Source: CBDFNN01 sp965250215
GTDB taxonomy: Bacteria; Bacteroidota; Rhodothermia; Rhodothermales; DATKEJ01
Direction: 5' to 3'
DNA length: 64,000 bases
NCBI GenBank assembly: GCA_965250215.1
Contig: CBDFNN010000004.1
Span: forward strand, 2,728,001-2,792,000
Both the position numbers and the translations under genes were made by a program. Below are positions 52,728-62,114 of the stretch, piece after piece (the first letter of the stretch is position 1; each line of letters begins with the position of its first letter). Under the pieces are notes generated by a model. The model did no database searches. It saw only the letters and a list, made by a program, of their open reading frames with translations, and was not told the origin of the DNA.

Positions 52728-55472
52728 TTACATTTCCAATTCGATTATGTTGTTTTGCCTTCCAACATTCGACAAGTTAAATCGAAGACTAAAGAGGGCG
52801 TAGCGGCCGAGTGAATTAATCCTCGACTCCTGAATATAGTTAGATTGATTAAGGTAGCTGACACCTTCATTTTGATTTAGAGCATCTTTCAAGACGAGTG
52901 ACAACTCCCCTCTGCCATCGTATACCGAACGATAGATTCCGAAATCCAATATTGGAATGGAACTCTTTCCAGTGAAAAGCTCGTCACCGATGAATCGATA
53001 GTCTAAGAGCGATTCAAATTTCCAATCAGCGCCAGCAAGTAAAAGTAACTCAGCTTCTATCGACCGATTCCAATAAGACCTTTCTAGATCTTCGTTCAGG
53101 GAATATCGATTTCCGTAGAAGGTCGCCTTTCCCGCTATTGACATATCTACTAAGTCCTTATTCCGATTCTGAAGTCGAAGGCTCAACTCATTTCTAATGT
53201 TCTGAGATTTATTTTCTTCCCCATTGATCAGTTCCAATCCAGATTGAATACTACTGGCGTTTCTGAGAGCCATCTTGATTCCAAGCGACCGGATGGGTGT
53301 GCCATAATTGATGTTGAAACCAGCCACATTGGAGCTACCGGAATTCACTGGCGTTACGCTTTGGCGCAACTGATCATCAATAATCCTCGCCATTGTGATG
53401 CGATTTCTAAAGTGTAGGAGATAGGCATAGCTAAAGAGATTCGTAAAGCTGAACGTGTCAAACCAAGTAAAATTGATATTCGCTGAATGCCGATACTCAG
53501 GTTCTAGGTCGGGATTACCGGAGAATATGGAAATTGGATTTCGATTATCAACAAAAGGTTGTAACTCCCTTAAGGAAGGCTCTCTTGTGCTGGTCGAATA
53601 GCTAAATCTAAGATTAGAGTCTTGCCCAATTCGCTTGCTGAAATCGAGTTTTGGGAGCCAGTTTTTGAAGTTTGACTTTACACTCTCTCCCCTGTTCAAT
53701 ATTTCTCCTGATAAATCAGAGTATTGGAAATCAATACCAAGGGTAAGATTACTCTCCCCGACCCACCTTAGGTTCATGCCAGATGTAAGGAATGAATATG
53801 ATCGCGTTGAGGATGACCCTAGGGAGTCGATAAAAGCCCCACCCAGACCATCGATGAATCGCCTATCCTGATCGTCATTCAGCCCCCTGCGTTCAAAATG
53901 TAGTTCTCCATAGACTGATCCACCAAAGGGTTCTGTGTAAGATATTTTCTGGCGATCCGTCAATATCATGCTGCTTCCAAGCTGTTGTTGAAGCAATCGT
54001 TCACTTACCGAACCTTCAGTCTCCGCGAAGGAATTGAGTGCATCGACCGAATCATCTACATCCGAGTCACTAAGTTCAACTTGGCCATCAAGTACTAAAT
54101 TTCTTCCAGGCTTGGAAAAACGCAGACGATAGATCGACTTAGCATTCAAACCATAATTGCGTCCCTCTGACAGCAGTGATCTATCAGACGAATTGACTTC
54201 CTGGCCGTCGTCCCTCGTCGTGACAGAAATTGTATTATTGTCGTCGGCCGAATTCCGAAGGTTAAAAGACCCCTTAATCTGAAAATCGCTGGCGGGACTA
54301 AGTTTGTGAAGCAGGCGATAGTCGAATTTATGACTCGTGTTATCCTTACGGTTTGCGAGACTACCCTCAGTCGAAGAACTCAAGCCCAAGCCAGCTAAGG
54401 TGTTCTGGCTGAAGACGCCTACTTTTTGAGTCTCAACTCCGGATTGGAAATAGGACGACCTCAACGAGGTATTTGCGCTGAAGTCTCTATTGAAGTTAAT
54501 TCCGCCCGCTCTCGTGCTTGTAAAGCCATCTTCATCACCACCATTGGGGACTCCTCCTGCCAGTTGCATATTTCCACCTGAAGAAAACCCACCTCCAAAA
54601 TTGATCGACTCTGAAATTGAGAATCCCTGCTCGTTGACATTGTTTAGATTTCCAATAAATGAAGCCTGAGTTTGTGGACTGAAGTGATTGATACTAGCTC
54701 GACTTTTGTATCTGGCATCATATTCCGACCTTCCTCCACCTGTTTGGAGATAGCCAAATCTACCGTTTTTATGATCGTCCTTTAGTTTCAGATTGATCGT
54801 CTTTTCGTCATCGCCATCTTCAATTCCGGTGAATTCCGCCATCTCTGATGCCTTATCGAATACTTGAACTTTATCTACGGCCTCGCTTGGAAGATTTCTG
54901 GTCGCGATGCTTGGATCATTTCCAAAGAACTCCTTGCCGTCCACCAAGACCTTTTTCACATCCTCACCCTGCGCCTTTATGGATCCATCTCGTTCCACCT
55001 CAACTCCAGGCAGTCGTCTCAACAATTGTTCTACGCTCGAATTTTTTGGCATACCAAAAGCGTCTGCATTGAATTCGAGGGTATCTCCAGAGACCGTCAT
55101 TGGAATATGATCAGCTGATACCACCAGCTCGTCCAGTATCAAAGTGGACTCCTCCATTGTGATAGGAGGAAGCATGATATCATTTGATACAATCGAAAGT
55201 TCAGAGATATGTCCTTCAAACCCGACGAAGGTTATTTGGAGGAGGTAATCTCCGACAGGTACCCGGCGCAAACTGAACAATCCTTCTTTATTACTTATCC
55301 CGAATGCCACCATTACAGAGTCCGACTTTTGAAGAACTACGGCTGAAGCCCCAGCTAAGGTATTGCCTTCAACATCATGAACAACTCCCTCAACTTTATA
55401 ACTTTGTGAAAGGAGAACTTGGTTGCTGGAGCCGAGACATAGTACTAGCAGGAGTGCGAGAATCGTTTTCAT
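52728..55472 (-). CDS. TonB-dependent receptor-like outer membrane protein
   Basis: A 914-residue protein starting at ATG with a signal peptide (residues 1 to about 22). Residues 25-120 form a carboxypeptidase-regulatory-like domain (GVVHDVEGNTLAGA), followed by the plug (LRRLPGVEVERDGSI, DGKEFFGNDPSIATRNLPSEAVDKVQVFDKAS). The rest is a long barrel of the OMP_b-brl_3 type. Ligand unknown. The GLPGLI gene precedes it by 81 bases in the same direction, a pairing common in Bacteroidota. Confidence 0.92.
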   Translation of the reverse strand: MKTILALLLVLCLGSSNQVLLSQSYKVEGVVHDVEGNTLAGASAVVLQKSDSVMVAFGISNKEGLFSLRRVPVGDYLLQITFVGFEGHISELSIVSNDIMLPPITMEESTLILDELVVSADHIPMTVSGDTLEFNADAFGMPKNSSVEQLLRRLPGVEVERDGSIKAQGEDVKKVLVDGKEFFGNDPSIATRNLPSEAVDKVQVFDKASEMAEFTGIEDGDDEKTINLKLKDDHKNGRFGYLQTGGGRSEYDARYKSRASINHFSPQTQASFIGNLNNVNEQGFSISESINFGGGFSSGGNMQLAGGVPNGGDEDGFTSTRAGGINFNRDFSANTSLRSSYFQSGVETQKVGVFSQNTLAGLGLSSSTEGSLANRKDNTSHKFDYRLLHKLSPASDFQIKGSFNLRNSADDNNTISVTTRDDGQEVNSSDRSLLSEGRNYGLNAKSIYRLRFSKPGRNLVLDGQVELSDSDVDDSVDALNSFAETEGSVSERLLQQQLGSSMILTDRQKISYTEPFGGSVYGELHFERRGLNDDQDRRFIDGLGGAFIDSLGSSSTRSYSFLTSGMNLRWVGESNLTLGIDFQYSDLSGEILNRGESVKSNFKNWLPKLDFSKRIGQDSNLRFSYSTSTREPSLRELQPFVDNRNPISIFSGNPDLEPEYRHSANINFTWFDTFSFTNLFSYAYLLHFRNRITMARIIDDQLRQSVTPVNSGSSNVAGFNINYGTPIRSLGIKMALRNASSIQSGLELINGEENKSQNIRNELSLRLQNRNKDLVDMSIAGKATFYGNRYSLNEDLERSYWNRSIEAELLLLAGADWKFESLLDYRFIGDELFTGKSSIPILDFGIYRSVYDGRGELSLVLKDALNQNEGVSYLNQSNYIQESRINSLGRYALFSLRFNLSNVGRQNNIIELEM

Positions 55473-55553
55473 TGGATTGCCAGATTCTTAGGAAGAAGCT
55501 TGAGTAGCTATCGATCCAAGTTTATTTGAAATGAGAATTATGAACGGCGGAAA

Positions 55554-56333
55554 CTAATTTCTAACAACACGAATGATGTTTGCCCCACTTCCATTTCTAG
55601 ACATGTTCATCTCTTTCATTTTCTCGTCCGCGATTTTCTTGTATTCCTCCTTTGACACCTTCTTTCCCTTACTCGGTGGAACTAGCACAGAATCTTCGAC
55701 AGGGCCCAGACTAACGTTTGTAGCCTGAAAAGTGCGCTGTCCGTCATCAATAGTCAGCACAAGAATGGCTCCTGGTAGGCCATTAAAGCTCGATGGTCCA
55801 ACCGGTACCGGAATCTCAGTCGTGAACCAAGCCTCGACCGAAGTACTATCCATTTGCAGAGTTGCTTTTTGGCACATGAAGCCAAGAAAATCACTTACTT
55901 GATTGGAATCTATTTTCCACTTTCTTCTCTCTAAGTCGCCTTCTACTCGGAAATCACGACCTAATAGATCTTGCTTCTCAAGTGTTTTACCATTTTCGAA
56001 GTCAACAAAGGTTTGTTGGTCTGATCGGCGCATCCGAAAATTGACCATCATGCCTCCGTCACTATGCTCAAAAGACGTTGGTGGCGCTTCTTCGCTTTGG
56101 TCTTCCTCTTCCACACTCCTCATCAGAGAAGCTCGCTCATTGAAAAACAAGTCGGACTCATTTTGCTGAGAGGATGGTATTTGATCACGCATCGATTCAA
56201 GTTCAGGAGGCAGGTCTACGTCAAGTTTAACCGTCTCCTGGTAGCGTATTACTCCGCTAGTCTGAGCTGAGATGTCTTGGATGGATAAGGCAAGGAATAG
56301 AATAACAAAGGCGATTGTGCGTTTGATAAGCAT
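55554..56333 (-). CDS. GLPGLI-family protein
   Basis: A 259-residue protein starting at ATG, with a signal peptide (residues 1 to about 23, DISAQ). The hallmark stretch reads FNGLPGAILVLTIDDG (about residue 180), preceded by a region like TSVEAWFTTEIPVPVGP. Members are secreted proteins of unknown role that often lie beside TonB-dependent receptors, as here. Its upstream region, shared with the histidine kinase gene, has repeated GTTAAA elements. Confidence 0.9.
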   Translation of the reverse strand: MLIKRTIAFVILFLALSIQDISAQTSGVIRYQETVKLDVDLPPELESMRDQIPSSQQNESDLFFNERASLMRSVEEEDQSEEAPPTSFEHSDGGMMVNFRMRRSDQQTFVDFENGKTLEKQDLLGRDFRVEGDLERRKWKIDSNQVSDFLGFMCQKATLQMDSTSVEAWFTTEIPVPVGPSSFNGLPGAILVLTIDDGQRTFQATNVSLGPVEDSVLVPPSKGKKVSKEEYKKIADEKMKEMNMSRNGSGANIIRVVRN

Positions 56334-56396
56334 GGTCTGGTAGTTGATTGATTAAAGTCACGTTTCATGTATAAACGATTCCATTTCCTAATCAAC

Positions 56397-56424
56397 GTTA
56401 ATAGACTTGTTAAAGAATGTTAAA
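56397..56424 (+). promoter_or_regulatory. GTTAA(A) direct repeats, response-regulator site candidate
   Basis: GTTAA at 56397-56401, GTTAAA at 56409-56414 and 56419-56424, with starts 12 and 10 bases apart. Direct repeats about one helical turn apart are the usual site type for OmpR/PhoB-class regulators (compare the CpxR repeat). It lies between the divergent GLPGLI/TonB operon and the kinase/regulator operon. Confidence 0.4.
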
Positions 56425-56473
56425 TCACCCCAACCCTAGAATCCTGTCCACCATCTAGCAGGTAGTAGACTCC

Positions 56474-57916
56474 ATGAAGGCAAGACAATTTTATTGGACT
56501 ATAGCGGCTATGGCCGTTGCATCTTTGTCGATCCTTGTGTTGCAAGGATTCATTTGGAAGCAGAGCATCGCGGAGGAACAGCGTAGATTCGACTCAACGG
56601 TCGAGGGAGCCGTAGCTAGACTGACCCATGAGCTTATGGTTGAAGACAGATTTTCAAACGTTTTGGTCCAAGCCGTCAATAGCTCCAAAAAGATTGTGAC
56701 ATCAGACTCGATATCGGGAATATTCAGTACCCGAAGCGTCTTTGCAATCGCAGACACAATGATGATTCGAGACTCGGACAAGATCGATTGGACCAGTCTG
56801 ATTAACAGTGGCAAAAATGGAGTGACCATCCGAATTCAATCCGATTGCGCGGCCTGCGAAGAAACGCGCGATCTAGAACCCATAGAGAGAATTGGACCGA
56901 TACTAAAAGAGAGATTGGCCATAGATGGAGTTACGGCCGACTTCACATGGGGTGTATTCAATCCCGACAATAACGAATGGATTGAAAAGCATGACGATGG
57001 CAACTTGAGCTTGTCCTCTGCAAGAAGCTTCCCTCTTTTGTCGTTTGATCGCAATCAAGAATTGAAAGCGACGCCAACACTGCTCTCTATCAGATTTCCA
57101 GATGAGAAGTGGTTCTTATTGAGAAAACTTGGGACCAGCTTGATTCTCTCTGGTCTTTTGGCCTTCGGAGTCTTGGGATGCTTGGCTTACGCACTTCGGA
57201 CAATTGTCAGACAGAAACAACTTTCAGAGATCAAGACCGATTTTATTAACAACATGACTCATGAGCTTAAGACACCTATCGCTACCATATCCCTCGCAAG
57301 CGAAGCTCTCTCCGATAACAGTGTCGTTTTCCCGGAAGAAAAGAAGGCTGAGTACCTGTCGATGATTTCTACGGAGGCAGATCGTCTTTCTAGCCAAGTA
57401 GAAAAGGTGCTCCAAATGTCATTGCTTGATCAGAGTGACTTTGGCTTAAAGCTTGAGATTGTAAACATTCACGACTTGATAAGGGATATCCATGACAGTT
57501 TCGGCTTACGAATGTCCTCCCGACGGGGGCGAGTAGTTCTTGATCTTAATGCGGATAAGCATTTGGTGCAAGGTGACAAAATGCATCTCAGACAGATGCT
57601 CAGCAACTTGCTGGACAACGCCGATAAATACTCACCCGATAAGCCAGATCTTCGTGTCACAACAAGTGACAAAGAGGATGGAATAGAAATCGAGGTGATT
57701 GACAAAGGCCTTGGAATTGGGCGAGACAAACTCAAAAGAATCTTCGAGAGATTCTATCGAGTGCCAAGCGGAAATGTTCACGATGTGAAAGGATTTGGCC
57801 TGGGACTGTCTTATGTCATGTCGATGGCGAGAGCCCATAAAGGCCAGGTGACTGCCTCAAGCAAGCTTGGAAAGGGTTCAAGTTTTAGAATATTTTTGCC
57901 TTACAGCCATGAATAA
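56474..57916 (+). CDS. sensor histidine kinase
   Basis: A 480-residue membrane kinase starting at ATG. One helix lies at residues 8-28 and another at about 217-240, enclosing an extracytoplasmic sensor of about 190 residues with a CAAC pair. The H-box is NNMTHELKTPIATIS, the N-box NLLDNADKYSP, and the G-boxes DKGLGIG and GFGLGLSYV. No HAMP domain is obvious. It overlaps the response regulator gene by eight bases. Confidence 0.95.
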   Translation: MKARQFYWTIAAMAVASLSILVLQGFIWKQSIAEEQRRFDSTVEGAVARLTHELMVEDRFSNVLVQAVNSSKKIVTSDSISGIFSTRSVFAIADTMMIRDSDKIDWTSLINSGKNGVTIRIQSDCAACEETRDLEPIERIGPILKERLAIDGVTADFTWGVFNPDNNEWIEKHDDGNLSLSSARSFPLLSFDRNQELKATPTLLSIRFPDEKWFLLRKLGTSLILSGLLAFGVLGCLAYALRTIVRQKQLSEIKTDFINNMTHELKTPIATISLASEALSDNSVVFPEEKKAEYLSMISTEADRLSSQVEKVLQMSLLDQSDFGLKLEIVNIHDLIRDIHDSFGLRMSSRRGRVVLDLNADKHLVQGDKMHLRQMLSNLLDNADKYSPDKPDLRVTTSDKEDGIEIEVIDKGLGIGRDKLKRIFERFYRVPSGNVHDVKGFGLGLSYVMSMARAHKGQVTASSKLGKGSSFRIFLPYSHE

Positions 57917-58613
57917 GAAAGCCTATTCCCTTTTGGTTGCTGAAGATGATCCTAATCTGGGACAGCTTCTCGTCGAGTACCTCGGTGTCCAGGGCTATAA
58001 AGCCGATCTATTCACGGACGGTATAGAAGCTTGGTCGGGCCTAAAGTCGAAAAACTACGACTTGTGCATTCTTGATGTCATGATGCCAAAAGAAGATGGA
58101 TTCACTCTTGCGAGACGAATTAAAACGAACACACCGGACATGCCCATCCTGTTTCTCTCCGCGAAAAACCAAATTGATGACCGAATAGAAGGATTGTCAA
58201 TTGGTGCTGATGATTACGTCACCAAGCCTTTTAGCATGAGAGAACTGTCACTCCGATTGACAGCAATCCTGAGAAGAAATGATCGGACGCTTGGAGATCT
58301 AGAAGTCTCGGCCTACCACTTTGGTGATTCCAGTCTAAATGTCCCCGCTAGAATCTTGACTGTCAATGGAAAGGTCGGGAAACTCACCAATAAAGAGTTC
58401 GAACTCATTTGCGTCTTGCTGAGAAACATGAACCAGACCGTGAAGCGCTCCCAAGTCTTAAAGACTGTCTGGGGACTCGATACCTTTCACAACGCGAGAA
58501 GCATGGATGTCTATGTAAACAAGCTTAGAAAACATTTGAAAGCAGACCCCAAGCTTCAGATTGTAACAGTCCACGGCGAAGGTCTCCGCTTAGTTGACCT
58601 CAGTTCGAATTAG
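57909..58613 (+). CDS. OmpR/PhoB-family response regulator
   Basis: A protein of about 234 residues from the ATG at 57909, inside the end of the kinase gene; a start at 57867 would add 14 atypical residues. The receiver domain has EDDPNLG, phosphoacceptor Asp in CILDVMMPKEDG and the Lys in DYVTKPF. The C-terminal winged helix (LTNKEFELICVLLRN, VYVNKLRKHL, TVHGEGLRLV) binds DNA. It may recognise the direct repeats at 56397-56424. Confidence 0.95.
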   Translation: MNKKAYSLLVAEDDPNLGQLLVEYLGVQGYKADLFTDGIEAWSGLKSKNYDLCILDVMMPKEDGFTLARRIKTNTPDMPILFLSAKNQIDDRIEGLSIGADDYVTKPFSMRELSLRLTAILRRNDRTLGDLEVSAYHFGDSSLNVPARILTVNGKVGKLTNKEFELICVLLRNMNQTVKRSQVLKTVWGLDTFHNARSMDVYVNKLRKHLKADPKLQIVTVHGEGLRLVDLSSN

Positions 58614-58661
58614 CTCTATTTCTCAGCAGACAGATTATATTGATCATCATCGAGTCTGACC

Positions 58662-59570
58662 TTAGAAGTGAAGCCCTGCCAAGTAGGAACGACTGTCTGT
58701 AATGCTTTCAATTGGATTAACCGGATTGTCATGCTCCACAATAAAGTGTTTCAATCCAGAATTCTCAGCTGCAAATATCTTAGCAAAGTCAATCCCTCCG
58801 GTACCAACCGTTGCAATATCCTGACTGGAATCCATATTCGACATATCCTTCACATGACATAGGTGGAATATTCCAGGATACTTATCAAAGTAGGCTAATG
58901 GGTCAGCACCTGCTTTCGTTATCCAATAGAGATCTATCTCTTGTTGCACGAGATCTGGATCGCAGGCATCAAGAAGGATGTCGTATCCCGCCTTTCCATC
59001 ATACTCGATGAATTCAAAATCGTGATTGTGATAAGCGAAGTTAATTCCTTTTGCCTGGCAAGCAGCTCCTACTTTATTGAATAAGCTAGCCATCGCCACG
59101 TAGCTCTTAGGATTTCTTCGGTCTTCTGCAACCCACGGACAAGTTAGATAATCGATTCCAAGGTCGGCAGCGAAGCCAATACTAGCATCCATGTCCTTTT
59201 CCAGTTCATCAATACTGATATGCGTCGAAACTGGATTAAGACTCAATTTCTCACAAAGTACCCTCAACTCATCAGCGCTATGTCCATGATAGCCGGCAAA
59301 CTCGAGTTCTTGATATCCGGCATTGGCTACTCGCTCCAGTATTTCAGGAAAATTGCCATCGATTATGGATCGAAGGCTGTAAAGCTGCACACCTACATTT
59401 TCAAGATGCATCATACCAGGAATACCGTCACTTAAGTCGGCCATTGTACCTGCAACTTCCGTCGCCACATCATTTGTAGTATCTGAAGCTTCCTTGCAAG
59501 CGAAGGAAGAGGCAACTAAACCCGCGACAGAATATCGTCCTGCCTTGTTGATAAAAGAGCGTCTATTCAT
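58662..59570 (-). CDS. sugar phosphate isomerase/epimerase-like TIM barrel protein, Tat/lipoprotein
   Basis: About 302 residues from the ATG at 59568-59570 (the frame extends to 59618). It has RRSFINKAGRY as a twin-arginine-like start and ASSFAC as a lipobox, so it is likely an exported lipoprotein. The barrel contains VGVQLYSLRSII, ELEFAGYHGHSADELR, YHNHDFEFIEYDGK, EIDLYWITKAGADP and FIVEHDNP, with the metal-binding His, Glu and Asp typical of AP-endonuclease-2-like xylose isomerase folds. The substrate is unknown. Confidence 0.82.
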   Translation of the reverse strand: MNRRSFINKAGRYSVAGLVASSFACKEASDTTNDVATEVAGTMADLSDGIPGMMHLENVGVQLYSLRSIIDGNFPEILERVANAGYQELEFAGYHGHSADELRVLCEKLSLNPVSTHISIDELEKDMDASIGFAADLGIDYLTCPWVAEDRRNPKSYVAMASLFNKVGAACQAKGINFAYHNHDFEFIEYDGKAGYDILLDACDPDLVQQEIDLYWITKAGADPLAYFDKYPGIFHLCHVKDMSNMDSSQDIATVGTGGIDFAKIFAAENSGLKHFIVEHDNPVNPIESITDSRSYLAGLHF

Positions 59571-59690
59571 GCTATTGTGAGATCGTTTTGGATGGTTTAG
59601 AAAGTATACAAATCTCAAGGCACCAATTCATCCTGAACTAGAACATTAATCTTCGGAGAGCCGTAGATTCGAGCTGTTAAACCTACGAAA

Positions 59691-61592
59691 ATGAAAATCA
59701 TATCTACTTTTCTTCTTTGTGTCTTGTTGTGCAATCTGGACGCTTCTGCTCAGGAAAAACGGCCTATCCCCTATCCCGTATTCCCGACACCCCAATTTGA
59801 GAAAGCTCTTGAGAATGGAACGAGATCATCGAATGGAGACCCTGGAGACAACTATTGGACGAATCATGCGAAATACGAAATCCACGCAGAAGTCAATCCG
59901 AGTAAGAACACTCTTCTGGGAGATGTGAGCATCGATTACAAAAACAACTCTCCGAATAGCATTCAACAGATTTTTCTTCTTCTCAGACAAAACGTCTATC
60001 AGGAAGGTGTACCAAGAACGAGATTTGCAGAGGTCACTGGTGGGATGACCATTAGTCTCGTTGAACTTGACGGCGAGAGAATGCATCTGCGAAATCGGTC
60101 AAACGAAGTCGGCTATTTGGTTCAGGGAACGCAGATGATAATCAATGGAGACACGGCCTTGGCATCGGGCGAGACACGAAAACTCAGGATCGTTTGGTCT
60201 CAAAAAATACCTGAAAAAAGTTTTCGCAATGGGCAAGATGGTGAAGTCTACTTTTTAGCCTACTGGTACCCACAGGTCGCCGTCTATGACGATTTACGCG
60301 GCTGGGACCCCGATCCCTACATGGGGGCGGGAGAGCACTACATGGGCTACGCTGACTATGACGTCAACATTACGGTACCGGAAGCCTGGCTAGTTGCTTC
60401 CACGGGTGTTCTTAACAATGCAGAGTCCGTCTTGAGTGAACAGACGCGCACACGTCTTGCAGAAGCGACGTCTCAAGATTCTGTTATTCACGTTGTTGCT
60501 TCAGATGACATGTCCGCTGGAAAATCGACATTAGACTCTGAGTCTGGATTGCTGACTTGGAATTTCAAAGCTGAAAATGTCCGAGACTTTGTATTTGGTA
60601 CATCAGACAAATATCTGTGGGATGCCACTCGAGCGAATCTCGGTTCTGGAAATTTTAGTGCAATCAATGCCTTCTATAGAGAGGATCGAAATTCTTGGGA
60701 TCGCTCGGCAGAATTTGCCCGATTCTCCATTGAGCATCTCTCAGAAATGTTACTTCCCTATCCCTGGCCACATATGACAACTGTTGAGGGTATTGTCGGT
60801 GGAGGAATGGAATATCCGATGATGACTTTGATAGGCCGAGCTAGGAGCCCTCGCAGTCTATTCTCGGTCACTTATCATGAGATATCGCATATGTGGTTTC
60901 CTATGATTGTTGGCAGTGATGAAAAGGCCTATACCTGGATGGACGAGGGACTCACCTCGTTTAATACGGCGGAGGGTAATGGCGAATTCTGGGATGACGA
61001 CACGGTCCACGATCCCGAACGGCAATCATATTTTCGAATAGCTGGAACCGGTAGGGAAGTCCCACCTATGCGTCACGGCGATCGATACCCACAAAACTCT
61101 CCAGCAAGAGGAATAGCGTCCTACAATAAACCCCAGGTTGGACTCAATGCACTTCGAGGCATTTTCGGAGAGGAGAAGTTCAAGAAAGCATACTCGGACT
61201 ATGCGAAAGCATGGGCCTTTAAACATCCCTCTCCATATGACTTCTTTAATAAAATGGAAAACGGTCTGGGCGAGGATCTCGACTGGTTTTGGACAGAATG
61301 GCTTTTTCAAGACTGGACTTTGGACCAAGCAATCCAAAATGTCACGTCGGACGAGTCAGGTGTAGCTGTCTCAATAGAAGATCTTGGTCTTTCTGTTTTC
61401 CCTACTCCTGTTAAGGTGAGCTATGCGGACGGAAAGACAGAAGAAAAAGCGATACCAGTTTCAACATGGTTGAACGGAACTCGAAAAGCCGAACTACTAT
61501 TCCCAGCTGGACAGGTCACAAAAGTGGAGATCGATCCTGACATGTATCTACCAGACGTCAATAGAGCAAATAACTCTTGGGAAGCAAACTAG
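59691..61592 (+). CDS. M1-family metallopeptidase (second type), exported
   Basis: A 633-residue protein starting at ATG, with a signal peptide (residues 1-20, DASAQ). VGGGMEYPMM is the exopeptidase motif, and HEISHMWFPM with WMDEGLTSF gives the zinc ligands and catalytic Glu. The N-terminal saddle contains the YEIHAEVNPSKNTL strand. Longer than the first M1 peptidase at 43185 and different in detail, so it is a separate paralogue. It is alone, upstream of tRNA-Asn. Confidence 0.92.
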   Translation: MKIISTFLLCVLLCNLDASAQEKRPIPYPVFPTPQFEKALENGTRSSNGDPGDNYWTNHAKYEIHAEVNPSKNTLLGDVSIDYKNNSPNSIQQIFLLLRQNVYQEGVPRTRFAEVTGGMTISLVELDGERMHLRNRSNEVGYLVQGTQMIINGDTALASGETRKLRIVWSQKIPEKSFRNGQDGEVYFLAYWYPQVAVYDDLRGWDPDPYMGAGEHYMGYADYDVNITVPEAWLVASTGVLNNAESVLSEQTRTRLAEATSQDSVIHVVASDDMSAGKSTLDSESGLLTWNFKAENVRDFVFGTSDKYLWDATRANLGSGNFSAINAFYREDRNSWDRSAEFARFSIEHLSEMLLPYPWPHMTTVEGIVGGGMEYPMMTLIGRARSPRSLFSVTYHEISHMWFPMIVGSDEKAYTWMDEGLTSFNTAEGNGEFWDDDTVHDPERQSYFRIAGTGREVPPMRHGDRYPQNSPARGIASYNKPQVGLNALRGIFGEEKFKKAYSDYAKAWAFKHPSPYDFFNKMENGLGEDLDWFWTEWLFQDWTLDQAIQNVTSDESGVAVSIEDLGLSVFPTPVKVSYADGKTEEKAIPVSTWLNGTRKAELLFPAGQVTKVEIDPDMYLPDVNRANNSWEAN

Positions 61593-61640
61593 ACTGTGAC
61601 TTGAGTTCACTGTATTTTGATAAAGCTTATGAGCTAATCC

Positions 61641-61672
61641 TTTGAACCCAAGTAATGGGTTGCGTATATTTG
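61641..61672 (+). promoter_or_regulatory. Bacteroidota-type promoter of tRNA-Asn
   Basis: TTTG at 61641-61644, 20 bases, then TATATTTG at 61665-61672, a full match to TTTG-N19-21-TAnnTTTG. It is 11 bases ahead of the mature tRNA. Confidence 0.65.
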
Positions 61673-61683
61673 CGATCCGCTAT

Positions 61684-61755
61684 TCCTCGGTAGCTCAATG
61701 GTAGAGCACGTGACTGTTAATCACGGGGTTGTAGGTTCAAGTCCTACCCGGGGAG
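61684..61755 (+). tRNA. tRNA-Asn(GTT)
   Basis: A 72-base cloverleaf: acceptor TCCTCGG/CCGGGGA with one T-G pair, D stem GCTC/GAGC, anticodon stem CGTGA/TCACG around CTGTTAA (anticodon GTT), T arm GTAGG/CCTAC with TTCAAGT, and G discriminator. The CCA end is not encoded. A strong promoter match lies just upstream. Confidence 0.95.
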
Positions 61756-62114
61756 CTTCCTCTTCAATGATAGCGGTGTTACTGGCCTTCATAGTCGCAC
61801 GATTGGTCGCGCTAAGGCCAATATTTCCCTCTTTTTCTGCCCAGGGCAAGTGTATCCTTTTCTCAGGATCGCCTACGAGACCAATTCTCTTTCCTTTGGA
61901 AGAAGTACTTTTTGCCGATAAGAACTTGGGCACTGACATCCTTAAAGGGAGTCTCTTAGGGGAAAAATTAATCCCACGTCGCGCTCACTGCAACCTTGAA
62001 TCCTTGACTCCGAATGCCCTTATAGAATATTTCAATCAAGATCTCAAACCAGAGTAAATACTAACTCAGAATGCGAAACTAAAGAGCGAGGCATTCCACG
62101 ACCTATGGCGACAA
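61756..62114. other. Non-coding stretch after tRNA-Asn
   Basis: About 360 bases between tRNA-Asn and the cysteine-synthase-like gene. Open frames exist on both strands but read out of the tRNA (plus) or into it (minus, ending GLEPTTP), a well-known artefact, and match no family I know. No terminator, repeat of the tRNA end, or small RNA is visible. Confidence 0.5.

Noticed and set aside
61721..61939. Minus-strand frame ending GLEPTTP
   Set aside because: The typical spurious product of reading into a tRNA from the opposite strand.
61698..62057. Open frame of 119 codons starting inside tRNA-Asn
   Set aside because: It begins within the tRNA and translates it into the familiar GVVGSSPTRG artefact; the remainder matches no family I recognise.
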